The notes below the pieces were generated by a model, which saw nothing but the letters and a program-made list of their open reading frames with translations, made no database searches and was not told the origin of the DNA. This document shows positions 12,876 through 23,049 of a DNA stretch of 64,000 nt, piece by piece; the stretch's first letter is position 1; each line of letters begins with the position of its first letter. The stretch is from Neoscytalidium dimidiatum. Its lineage: Eukaryota > Ascomycota > Dothideomycetes > Botryosphaeriales > Botryosphaeriaceae. The DNA lies in the NCBI GenBank assembly GCA_037367355.1, contig CM074700.1:868001-932000 (forward strand), in the 5' to 3' direction. The position numbers and the translations under genes were made by a program.

Positions 12876-14145
12876 TCAATTCACTCTCGCCCCCGCCGGC
12901 GGCGCCACCACCGCCGCCGCAGCCGCAAGCGCCTTCCCAGCCTCCTCGTCGCTGACCTCCCTACCCAACACCCATGCCGCGCCCTTCAAAATATCCAAAT
13001 TGCACCTCACCGCGCTCTTCAGCGTCGGCGCCACCATGGCATGCCCATGCGGCACGCCGGGATAAACGTCCAGCCGCGTCTCGACGCCGTGCTCCCGCAG
13101 CACGCGCTCGTACACCAGCCCGTCGTCCCTGAGCGGATCCTGGCCGGCGACCTGGACGTGGGTGCGCGGGAAGCCGTCGTGCGCGCGGGCGAAGTTGAAG
13201 GGCGAGAAGTCGGGCGAGCGCACGTCCGGGGCGTAGGCGTCGCGCACGAAGGCCACGGCGCGGCCGTCGATGACGAGCGCGTCGGCGTTCTGCGCGCGGC
13301 TGAACCACAGCTCCTTCGCGCCCGCGGGCACGATCTCCTCCTCCAGCAGCCACGGCACCGTCAGCAGCACGCCGGCGAGCGGCGGCCCGGCGCCGTCCCC
13401 CCCCCGCCGCCGCCGCCGCCGCCGCCACCCTCTCCAGGACGTAGCGCTGCGCGGTGACGGCCCCCAGGTTGGCGCCCGCGCTGATGCCGCCGATCACGAG
13501 GCCCCCCCTCCCCGCGGTCAGGTCCGCGCCGAGCGTCGCGGCGTTGGACGGCTGCGCCAGCCAGGCGAACGCGTCCCACGCGTCGTGCGGCGCGGCGGGG
13601 AAGGGGTGCTCGGGCGCGAGGCGGTAGGTGGGCGCAACGACGACGGCGTGCAGGAGGTCGGAGAGGGCGCGCGCGTAGACGGCGACGTGCGAGGGGTTGC
13701 CGATGCAGAAGCCGCCGCCGTGGATGTAGACGATGAGCGGGGAGGGGGAGGAGGGGGAGGGGGTGGTCGGCTTGAAGACGCGGGCGCGGCTGGTGCGGCC
13801 GTCGCGCATGGGTAGGTCGAGCGGGAAGTCGGTGGGCGTGTTGGGCATGTCAGGGTCCGGCGTCGCGCGCGACATGGCGACGGCTTGGCTGAAGGGGATT
13901 TTTAACATTGGGCTCGGGAGACTGTCGCCTTTAAGGGCCTGGAAAGTAGAGCGTGCGTGAGCGAATGTTCAGAGTGTGCTTTGGTATTTCCAGTTCGGAG
14001 GGTCTCCGGATTCTGCGTACCTCGGCCAGCTCAGGACTTCACGGGTGGTCGTTAGTGCGGGTTGGTCTCTTTGCGTCTTGCGGATGAGGACTCACTCCAT
14101 CTCGGAGAGCTTGGAAACGGCATCGCGGGTTTCGTAAGCGGCCAT
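12876..14145 (-). CDS. HSL-type alpha/beta hydrolase, frameshifted at a G homopolymer
   Basis: Predicted exons are 14145-14096, 14036-14021 and 13938-12876. Joined, they begin MAAYETRDAVSKLSEM, then DPELAE, then ALKGDS, matching the usual N-terminus of hormone-sensitive-lipase-type hydrolases (Abhydrolase_3). The oxyanion-hole motif HGGGF is near residue 95, the nucleophile motif GISAG near 175, then a DPLRDDG segment with the likely catalytic Asp and PHGHAM with the likely His. The frame breaks at a nine-C run on the plus strand (13397-13405). One base less would join GISAG...RYVLERV to PLAGVLLTVPWLLEEE without loss, so this is an indel in the genome or a sequencing/assembly error. The second exon is only 16 nt. 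Likely a cytosolic esterase or lipase of unknown substrate. It shares its strand with the oxidoreductase and the lyase that follow. Confidence 0.75.
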
Positions 14146-14885
14146 GGTGTGTGATTCTGAGGGTGATTGTTGTGCCGTGGTGTTGGTTGTTGGTGCATGG
14201 GTCTTGCGGGCATTGTCGATACCGTCCAAGTTTATATACCTAGCTTCCTGCAGCTTTAAGCTAGATTAGGGATTGATTAGCGACGAACAATGGGGCGTTT
14301 TAATACGAGAAGCTTACCGACTTACGAACGTATTCGTGTGTAGCTACAATGGGACATTACGGGTGTGCTCTGAGTAGCCAGCATGATAGCGTACGGAACA
14401 GTAAAGCGGGGAGCTTATGAAAGCTCCTGTTTTACCCTCATGCAGGTAGAGTTGGAGACGTGGTTGTCCAAGGTAAAATTTTGTTGTCACACCTCGCATT
14501 AATGCGAGATACGAGGGACCTTGGCCAATCCGAATGGTGTTAACAACATCCGGAGGCTCGAGAGCCGATCAGCAAAATGATACCTGTAACGGTGTCTCTG
14601 CATGATGTTACTTATTCCGGGTGCCTTATTCGAACAGTACATGAATTGGGTCGAGTGTAAACTTTCTGAAATGCTTCTACTTCCTGCGACCACTTCAATC
14701 CAAGTATGACGTAATGCATGTGTTGGCTGCAAGGGCTTATAAGCGTGTCTATCTCGCATCCGATTCAGACATGAAATGTCCCTACCAGACTCGACTCGTT
14801 CATGGAGATTGTAGTTCGGAAAGGGATATTTCTTGTATGATTTCGTGATGGTACAACGATTCTACTGTGGCACCCGCGGCCTGGT
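14146..14885. other. Intergenic, nothing recognised
   Basis: About 740 bases between two minus-strand genes. No domain-bearing frame was found. It should include the 3' end of the oxidoreductase and the promoter of the hydrolase gene. Confidence 0.6.
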
Positions 14886-16713
14886 CTATGCTGCGGGTTT
14901 AATGCCGATATTCTTGTCGAAGACATTCTGCGGGTCGTACTTTGTCTTGAGCTCTATTACCCGTTTATAGTTCGGCCCGTAAATCTTTTCTGGTCCCGCA
15001 TCTGTGCCTATATCGTAAATGTCAGCAACCGGAGGCCCAATCGTGGGGAGGAGAGAACACATCAGCTCACCGTCATAGTTCACATATTCAAAATTCTCTC
15101 TCCCCTCGTCCTCCTCCCCAAGCTCCTCGACCGCAAACGCAACCTGCCTCGCCCACTCCCTCACCATCTCGTCATACTCCTCCCCCTCCCACATGGACAA
15201 GATGGCGCACTGCAGCCTCGCGCTCCGATGCGGCATCGCCATCTCCTCGACGCCCCTCTCACACACCTTCCGCGGATTCATAAACTCAAACGCGACCAGC
15301 GTCCTCGCCGCGCTCGGGATCTCCTTGACCAGCCCCTCCAGCGCGCTGGCCGCGCGCTGAAACGTCTCGACCCGCAGCGGCCGCGCGAACGTCGCGCCCT
15401 TGATCGACTTGCGCCCGCCGTGCGGCGTCAGCGCGGCCAGCACCCCGTTCACCTCCGCGTACGGCATCTCGCGCATCGTGTCCAGCAGCGGCTCCGTCCC
15501 GCTCTCCAACAGCGGCCGCAGCGCCGCCCGCGCCTCGGCCTCCGGCGCGCAGCGAAACACGGTCGCGCTGACGGCCACCGTCCCTTCTTCTCCTCCTCCT
15601 CCACCTCCCGCACTTCCAGGCGGCACCACCATCAGCCCGACATGCACGACCGTCTTCCCGTCCGCCCCGTCGGCCGCGACGGCCGCCCCGTTCGCGAAGG
15701 CCAGCAGCCGCGGCGCGAACGCCAGCGGCCACGCCAGCATGCCGAAGAAGACCGGGTGTTTCAGCGGGTGCGCGCGGAACGTGAGGCGCGTCGCGCAGCC
15801 GAACGCCGCGCCCGCGCCGCGCGCCGCCCAGAACAGGTCCGCGTGCCGGTCCTCCGACGCGGTGACGACGCGCCCGTCGGCCAGCGCGAGCTCGACCGCG
15901 AGCAGGTTGTCGACCGCCAGGCCGTGCAGGCCCGACAGGAAGCCGTAGCCGCCGCCGAGCGTGAGGCCGCCGATCTGTATACGCGCAGGCGCCCGGGGGG
16001 GCGGGGCGGTGGTTAGTCTTTGTATTGCTTTTTTTTTTTTTTGGTGGTTGGGGAGGGGGAAGAGAGAGAGAGAGAGAGAGAGTGGCGGGGAGCGTGGGAA
16101 AGAGGGAATCAGGGAGGGAGGAAGAATATCAAGTTACCCCGGTGTGGTTGACGGTGCCGCCGACGGTGGCGAGGCCGTGTTCGGCGGCGGCGAGGTCGAC
16201 GTCGCGCCACGTGCAGCCGCCCTCGGCGGTGATGGTGCGGGCGGCGGCGTCGACGGTGACGGCGCGCATGCGGCGCAGGTCGAGGACGAGGCCGTCGGTT
16301 ATGCTGGAGTCGCCGCCGGTCGAGTGCCGGCCCCCGGCGACGACGAGGCGCGTGGAGTGCGCCGTGCTGAGGGTGATGGCGGTGGAGACGTGGGCCGCGG
16401 TGGTGGGGTAGAGAATTATGCTCTGGGAGGGGTGATTAGCTTACAGGGCTTTTTCGTAAAGGTGGTTTGCGGAAAGATCAGAGGAGAGAAGATTATTCAA
16501 TGTCCCTCTTTTTTCCTTTTTCTTCTTTTTTTCATTCTGAAAAAAGGCTTTGGGAGCTGGGTAGAATATGGAGGATGGAGGACACACGGCTTGCTTGATG
16601 GCGGTATCGGACCAGCGCGCGATGCTTTCGGCGTACTTGGGCGAGTCTGGGGTTACGATGTCGACATCAGGGAGGGCGGAGCGAAGCTCGGCGAGGAGGG
16701 TTGTGGAGCCCAT
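14886..16713 (-). CDS. BBE-type FAD-linked oxidoreductase
   Basis: Four exons are predicted: 16713-16588, 16422-16138, 15974-15071 and 15007-14886, giving about 478 aa. The protein has an N-terminal FAD_binding_4 (PCMH) domain with AGGRHSTGG (His near residue 75, the usual position of the covalent FAD link) and a Gly-rich [15 protein letters not shown] segment. It ends with a BBE (berberine-bridge) domain whose signature YDPQNVF lies close to the C-terminus. The last intron (15070-15008, 63 nt) is a multiple of three and could be read through, but removing it joins YVNYDG to [10 protein letters not shown] as expected. Intron 2 (16137-15975) carries a GA repeat and a T tract. There is no signal peptide, so it is probably intracellular. 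Such enzymes oxidise varied substrates (alcohols, sugars, alkaloids, polyketides). The substrate cannot be read from sequence. Confidence 0.88.
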
Positions 16714-17150
16714 CTTGGACGGAAATGAGTATTTAGGGGATAATTGGGAATAGTTGACGTCTCGAAAGTCGAGACTTGGCAGGGTTGGAAGGCAGCAGAA
16801 GTAGAAGATAACAGGAAGGGTTTAAATGTAGAGACGGGTAGGTTGACGCTTGCGGGGATTAGCTCGGTATCACGTTAGCGCTTACCAACGCTGGCGTTCC
16901 GGTGAATCCTACCCTTGGAATGTACAACGTCATTGGGCTATCGAAGGGAGTCTACGGAGACATCCGCGTGCCAATTTTTGGGGCCACAAAGAGACTTTGC
17001 GTGGACGTTTGATTGTGGTAGTGGTGAAGACAGTAGTCCAGAATAGGAAATCGAACTTGAAACCCAACCGACCAATCGGGACACGAGTCGCTCCGACGCG
17101 TCCGACCCTCCCCGTCCACAACCACCTTCAAACCTTCAAAGAAGCGAAAC
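16714..17150. other. Intergenic between convergently spaced minus-strand genes
   Basis: About 440 bases holding the upstream region of the FAD oxidoreductase and the 3' flank of the rhamnogalacturonan lyase. No coding frame is supported. Confidence 0.6.
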
Positions 17151-18872
17151 TCATCTGAAGAGCTCAATCGCGTCAAGGATCTGCTAATGTGTCAGCACAA
17201 CCAATCCACGGAACCCGCCTTCCCCAGCGCGAAGACTCACAAAATTCGGCTCCAAGAAATCCTCCCCGCTGCTCCCCGAGACGACCGAGATGGTGATCGT
17301 ATTGTCCGTCGACAACGTGCCGTCCGGAACTGTGAAGTCGTAAATCTCGCCGTACCCCCTATACGCGCCGCGCGTCACGCCCCTCGAGTCGATCTTCGTC
17401 GGCGCGTCCGCCGCGTCGCTGTGCTCGTTCACCGTGACCGACGGCCGCCCGCCCGCGAACGACAACGTCGTGCCGACCCTGAGCGTCGCGGGCCCGCTCG
17501 CCTCGTCGGACGTCAGCGCGAAGCTGATGGTCAGCGGGTCGTTGACGTCCTTGAACAGCGCCATCGGCACCGCGCCGTCGTCCGTCGCGCCCACCGTGTA
17601 CGTCACGGGGCCCCAGTCGGCCATGCGCGCGTCGGACGGGTGCATGCGCAGCTGGCTCGCCGCGTTCAGGAAGCCCGTCGGCCGCCCGTCCCACGCGCCG
17701 ATCAGGAAGAGCGAGTCGCCGCCGCCGCCGCCGGCCGCCGCCCACGTGCTGGCAATGTCGGCGCTGGTGTCGGCGCCCGCGCTCACCGTGACGGCCTGCT
17801 CGGCCACCTTGAGCTCCGTCTGGTACAGCACCTGCGTGTAGGTGCCCGGCTTCATGGCCGGCGAGGCGAAGGCCCCGGACGACGCCGACGCGTACGTCCA
17901 GTACTGCGCGTCGTCGCTGTGCCAGTGCACCACGATTTCGTACGCGCTGCCGTCCACGCCCGACGCCGTCCCGGACACGGTGCCGCGCGCGCCGTCGGCG
18001 ACGTAGCCCTCGAGGCCCAGGCCCGCCATGAAGGAGAAGTCGAGGCCGCCGAGCGTCGGGACGCCCGAGCGCGACCAGGCGAGCGCGTAGGGCCCGTGGA
18101 GGCCCATGCGGTAGGCCTCGGTCTGGACGTGCCCGCTGTTCATGTACCAGTACAGCGCCGTCATGTCGCCGCCGTTGTTGCTGTTGATGTCGCGGAAGAA
18201 GGGCCCGCCCGAGGACGTCTCGTAGTTGGCCATCAGCATGCACGCGTGCACGTCGTCGCCGTACACGCAGTGCACCTCGTCGTCGATGAAGCGCTGGCTC
18301 GAGTAGAACTTGCTGCGCGTCTCGCCGTCCACGAGGAAGACGTCCGAGCCTTCGACCGTGGCCGTGCTGTCCGCCGTCGTCGAGGCGTCGCCGAACGGGT
18401 ATTCGTAGGGGAGAACGGAGGAGTCGAGCCGCGCGATGTAGCGCAGTTCGCCGACCGACGGCTCCGCTGAAGTGTAGGTTGCCATGTAGATGTTGCTCTC
18501 GCCGGATTTGATGACATAGTAGTGGATCAGCGTGTCGGTTGTGCAGGTCACTTTGATGTATGTGTCTGAAAAGTGTCAGAGGGTCTGAACCTGTCTGGTG
18601 CTTTGGCAGTTACCGTCGATCGTCTCTGCCGTTACATCGGCACTCCCGAGACCAGATCCAATATGTGAGCCTGTAGCGGAGTACTGGTACTCTTGGCCGC
18701 GGTACACGATGGACGTGATGTCGCAGCTGGAACTGTCCACAGTGATGACCAGGGTGTTGGTTGAACCGGCGTCGATTGTGTAGCTGTCGCCATTGTCCGT
18801 GAGCCCGAAAGCAGCCAGTGCGGGCTTGCTGCAAAGGGAGAGAAGAAAACCAGTGAGCAAATGACCCCACAT
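17151..18872 (-). CDS. Secreted rhamnogalacturonan lyase, polysaccharide lyase family 4
   Basis: Three exons: 18872-18614, 18565-17241 and 17180-17151, giving 537 aa. It starts with a signal peptide ([20 protein letters not shown], cleavage probably before AFGL). The N-terminal catalytic beta-sandwich includes [23 protein letters not shown] and the [20 protein letters not shown] region, conserved in PL4 and likely to hold the catalytic His. A fibronectin-III-like middle domain follows, then a C-terminal carbohydrate-binding-like jelly roll ending in ILDAIELFR. Length fits fungal RG lyases (about 500-550 aa). The enzyme cleaves the rhamnogalacturonan-I backbone of pectin by beta-elimination outside the cell, pointing to a plant-associated or saprotrophic lifestyle. 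The two short introns (48 and 60 nt) join in frame, and the tiny last exon completes a typical C-terminus. Confidence 0.93.
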
Positions 18873-20782
18873 TCTGGAGCTGTGGACAACTTTTAGTGGG
18901 TTTCTTTATCCGTGCCGACTGAAAAATAGGGACTGTTTATATACAATCCCTAGTCTCGAGAACTCGGAGGCAAGGGTGGTTCCCCAGTGGACATACGCGT
19001 CCACTACCGCTTATATTTAGCTAAACGAGTGACCTTAGATTGAATGGGAGTTCGCGTCGTGGCGACCTGCCTAAATAGGTACCAAGTTACACGGATGATT
19101 GAAATGAGACGATATGATTGGAGGCCTTTGAAACATATACTCCCGTCTGGTGGGCGTCCTGGATGTGGAGAGTGTCGAGGATCTACAACTGGAATATCTG
19201 TTTTGAAACCATCCCCGGTTGTGCTACCCTGGCAAACGCACAACGAACAAAGTACCTTGTAGCCATGTTTTACCGGATCGGGCCGTGTTTCCTGCAGGAA
19301 AATCGGACCGGATCGGCGGGAGCTGTGCGGACCAGTGGAAGGCACACTTCGGGCAGTGACGTGCAATGATGCTATGCAACGGGCGGTTCCGGCGTTCGGG
19401 TTGGCCTCGCGCGACAAAAGTGCGATTTACCGAGCCACCTCGCTCAGTCCTTTCCCGCCTCACTTACATGTCCAAAAGGGTCGAGTTTGATTTACGGAGT
19501 TATTGAGAATCGAACTGCGGGGAACAAACACAGTTTTACCCCGTGGGGAAGGCTCCCTTCCGGCCCCACTCTATACTGGAGGAATTCTAGGTACTAAGCT
19601 ACAGGCTTTTTCTTTAGATTTCATGACTACTTTTCAAACTTGATCACATGAGATCACATAGGAGGACGTAGAAAGGGAGCTCGTACCATTGGTACCGAAC
19701 CCCTTTTTGATTTAACGAGAGTACGAACTCGACTTGGTTATGCATTAAGCCTGTATCTTTGTTGCCTTTTTGAGTTTTTTTTTTAATTTTTTTTTTGGGG
19801 AAATTTTGCCTGTTCTCTGTATTTTTTGTGCTGCTTATAGCTCACTAGAGCTTGTAACTGCTGTATGCTGTAGCTCAAGTATTCTCATATTCCGTGTTGC
19901 TCATTAAAGCCACCCTCCCTTCTCTCCTCTCTCTCTCTCCTTTCTTTCTTCTATGTTTTGTGGCAATCAAAACGTCTGATTCTTGTCAGCTCCAAATATT
20001 ATGCCATAGCGTATTACATTCCGACAAACAATTATGCTAAGAAATCCCCTTTGTTTCTGCCCCTTTCTCTTCTTTTTACATTTTCACTGTGTCTGACCTT
20101 GTGAGGTTATAAGCCGACCATTACAGATCGGACACAATAAGTAGGTTGACACACTTTTCCTACGTTGATACAGAGGTGCTGGAGAACGTCGGGTACGCCG
20201 CTCCGGACATTGGAATTCAACGGACTGGCTGAACTCATTGGCGCAGCCTGGGTGATGCACAGTTTCCGGGGATACAACCGGGAAAAACCTTAGGAAACTT
20301 GCATGCTTCCCAATGCCGTTCAAAAGAGCTGGGGTCTGGGATCTCTGCATCAGGAAGTGTCCCAAACCGATGTCGTTGAGTACTATTGAGAACTACCCTG
20401 TTAGCTCTCTGGGTATGTGGGGCTACGTGCCTCATTGGTCGAGTCATGGTTCGTGCATTCTGGTATCGCAGACCCCTGAACTCGCAGAGTGGGGACTGAC
20501 GACTGAAAAGCGCAAAACCGACAACGCTAGTCTCCGGGATGAACGAAATGGTGCAAGTTCCGGAGCTTCAATAACTGTGCACCCCAGTAGAAATACATGC
20601 ATTGGATCATGTTATCTGCCACGTAATACTGCTGTGCCGCAACGATCCACTTTGAAGAACCGGCCTCAAAAGTCCGCTATTTGAACCGATTGCCCTCCTT
20701 CAACACCAAGACCAGGCTTTCGCGTGCGCCTCTGTCTTCAGGGTCCAAGGAGAAAAGCGACGAAGTGAAGCGGCGGTGAACG
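18873..20782. other. Intergenic, nothing coding recognised
   Basis: Divergent region between the lyase (minus) and the P450 (plus), so it must hold both promoters. It contains T-rich runs near 19770-19800 and a CT-rich tract near 19915-19950. No frame has a recognisable domain. Confidence 0.6.
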
Positions 20783-22535
20783 ATGCCACAAGACATCGCG
20801 TTCCTCGCGCCGCTGGCGCTCGGTTTCATAACGCATTCGTCCGTCCGGCGCCTCAATCTTCAACTCGACGCCTACGGTTGGCGCATCGTCGGGATCTACC
20901 TCTCCTGCCTCATCGCGCTGTGCTGCCAGCATGTTTTAATTTCTGGTCTGACCTTCTCCAATGCTGCCTGGCGCACATGCACTACTGCGACCCTCTTCAA
21001 TATCGGACTTTACTCCAGCATCGCCGCGCACCGCCTGCTCAGCCTCCGCAGCTTCCCGGGCCCCTTCCTGGCGAAACTTTCGCAGTTCTATCCTCTGTCT
21101 CTGGCCGCCAGATCCAACAACCAGCTCCACCTCGAGGTCGACAAGCTGCACCGCCAGTACGGGGATTTCGTGCGAATTGGGCCGCGCCACATCTCGATCA
21201 ATCGAGCTTCCGCAATCCCTGTTGTTTATGGTAAAGCCATCCGTGATCGATTATAGTTTAGACCTCGGGCGCGCTAAAGCGAAACACCAGGCCCGCCGTC
21301 CCGATGCCAGAAGGGTCCATGGTACGCGCAGACGGGAGACGACCCGTCGAGGTCATCCATGTTCTTCACTCGGGACATGGAGGCCCAGAGGAACAGGCGG
21401 CGCGCATAGGACCGAGGATTCAACGTCAAAGGTACATGGACACGGCAGTGTACGCATGTGCGGGGATTGCAAAGAAGCTAACATGAGCCCCTGGTGCAGC
21501 CGTTGCGTCTTACGAGGACCGCGTGAAAGTCAAAGCCGAGAAACTGGTCGAGCAGATAAAGAAGCACGGGTCCGAGCCGCTGAACATCACCGCCTGGGCC
21601 AATGCCTTCGCTCTGGACGTCATCGGCGACATAGGCCTGGGCACTGAGTTCCGCTCTCTGGACCACGGCAAAGACCACCCCGCCATCAAGGGCGTCCACG
21701 ACTCCATGGCCATCATCGGTTTCCTAGGCAGCGTACCGTGGCTCCTGAAGATGCTATCGGACATCCCCGGCGGGACGAAGACGCTCGACCTTTTCAAGCA
21801 GTACTGCGCGAACCAGGTGGCCCTGAAGGAAAAGGCAACACTTTCCAACCGAGCCCCCGACAGCGGACGCATCTGCTGACCCGTGCTCCCAGGCATACGA
21901 CAAGGCTTCCGAGCCCCAAGACCTCATCTCCTGGCTCCTCAAAGCGCGCGACGCCGGCGACCGCTCCGCGCCACCGGGCCCGGCCGCCCTCGACGAAGAC
22001 GCGCGCCTGATCATCATCGCCGGCAGCGACACGACAGCCGCCGCGCTCGCCAACGCCACCGTACCAATCCCTCCCCTCTCCCTCCCCAACCATCCACCAC
22101 CCACACTAACACGCAACCCCCTCCTTACCACCAGTACCTCCTCGCCCGCAACCCCCACGTCCTCGCCAAGCTCCAATCCCACCTCGACGCCGCCTTCCCC
22201 TCCGGCCCGGCCTCCTGGACTTATGCCGCGGCCAAGCACATCCCCTACGTCGACCACGTCATCAACGAGGTCCTCCGCCTGCACCCGCCCGTCCCGAGCG
22301 GCCTGTCGCGCATCGCGCCGCCCGAGGGCCTGCGCATCGACGACGACGTGTACGTCCCCGGCGGCACGGTGGTGTCCATCCCCGCGCACACCATCCAGCG
22401 CGACGCGCGCTACTTCGAGAGGCCGGACGAGTTCGTGCCCGAGCGGTGGGAGGGCGTCAGCGTGGAGGCGGTGCCGTTCCTGGCTTTTTCGAGAGGTGAG
22501 TTGGAGTCGCTTTCCTGCTTTGTGTGTGTGTGTGT

Positions 22536-22571
<36 letters not shown>

Positions 22572-22878
22572 AGGGGGGGTCGGGGTGGGTTGGTTTATAT
22601 ATATATATATACAAGAAGAAATGGTGCCGGTGGGCGGATGCTGATTCTTTATAGGGGTTACCAATTGCGCTGGCAAAGCGTTCGCGCGGATGGAGCTGCG
22701 GATGGCGATTTCGATGATCGCGCTGGGGTTCGACATCAGGCTGGCGGAAGACGGGTCGGCGGAGCGTTTCGCGAACGGGCAGCGGGATACGTTTACGTTG
22801 ACGCTGCCGCGGCTGAACGTCGTTTTTGAGCCGAGAGGCTTTGCTGCGGGGATGAGTGATTCGGGGGTCGTGAGCTGA
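20783..22878 (+). CDS. Cytochrome P450 with one in-frame TAG
   Basis: Six exons: 20783-21230, 21291-21431, 21500-21834, 21893-22060, 22135-22495 and 22655-22878. Together they encode about 558 residues if the TAG is read as an amino acid. Hydrophobic N-terminal segments anchor it in the ER. It has CQKGPWY, the I-helix AGSDTT (about 351-356), ExxR in NEVLRLHPP (about 409-412), and heme motif FSRGVTNCAGK with the ligand Cys near 489, a variant seen in fungal P450s. The only lesion is TAG at 21407-21409 (codon 189), exactly where this family has Trp in RRAWDRGF. TGG to TAG is one G-to-A change. Intron 3 starts with GC instead of GT, and intron 5 is swollen by microsatellites. It is either a very young pseudogene or a message recoded by A-to-I editing. 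Substrate unknown. Confidence 0.85.
22496..22654. repeat. GT, GA and TA microsatellites inside the last P450 intron
   Basis: Within one 159-base intron lie a (GT)n run, then a (GA)n run, a G run and a (TA)n run, all within about 90 bases. The other introns of the gene are 58-74 bases, so this one has roughly doubled by repeat expansion. Confidence 0.9.
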
Positions 22879-23049
22879 AAGGCTGCACGCTGTGTCTAGG
22901 AAGAAAACCCGTGGAGAACCGGTTTAGACTTCTAGGGAAAGTAGCTGGTGAGGATTATGTAAGGGTTTCCATCACGCTCCAATTCTGAGCAAGCGTATTC
23001 AAGGTACAAGAAGTCGCTGCAGTGCATAAAGATGATATAGCATCGGCTT

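Noticed and set aside
17187..18470. 427-codon plus-strand frame rich in Arg and Val
   Set aside because: Antisense shadow of the rhamnogalacturonan lyase exon, with a composition driven by GC3 bias.
19490..19620. tRNA-like B-box (GTTCGATTC) on the minus strand
   Set aside because: The flanking bases do not form a T-stem or an acceptor stem.
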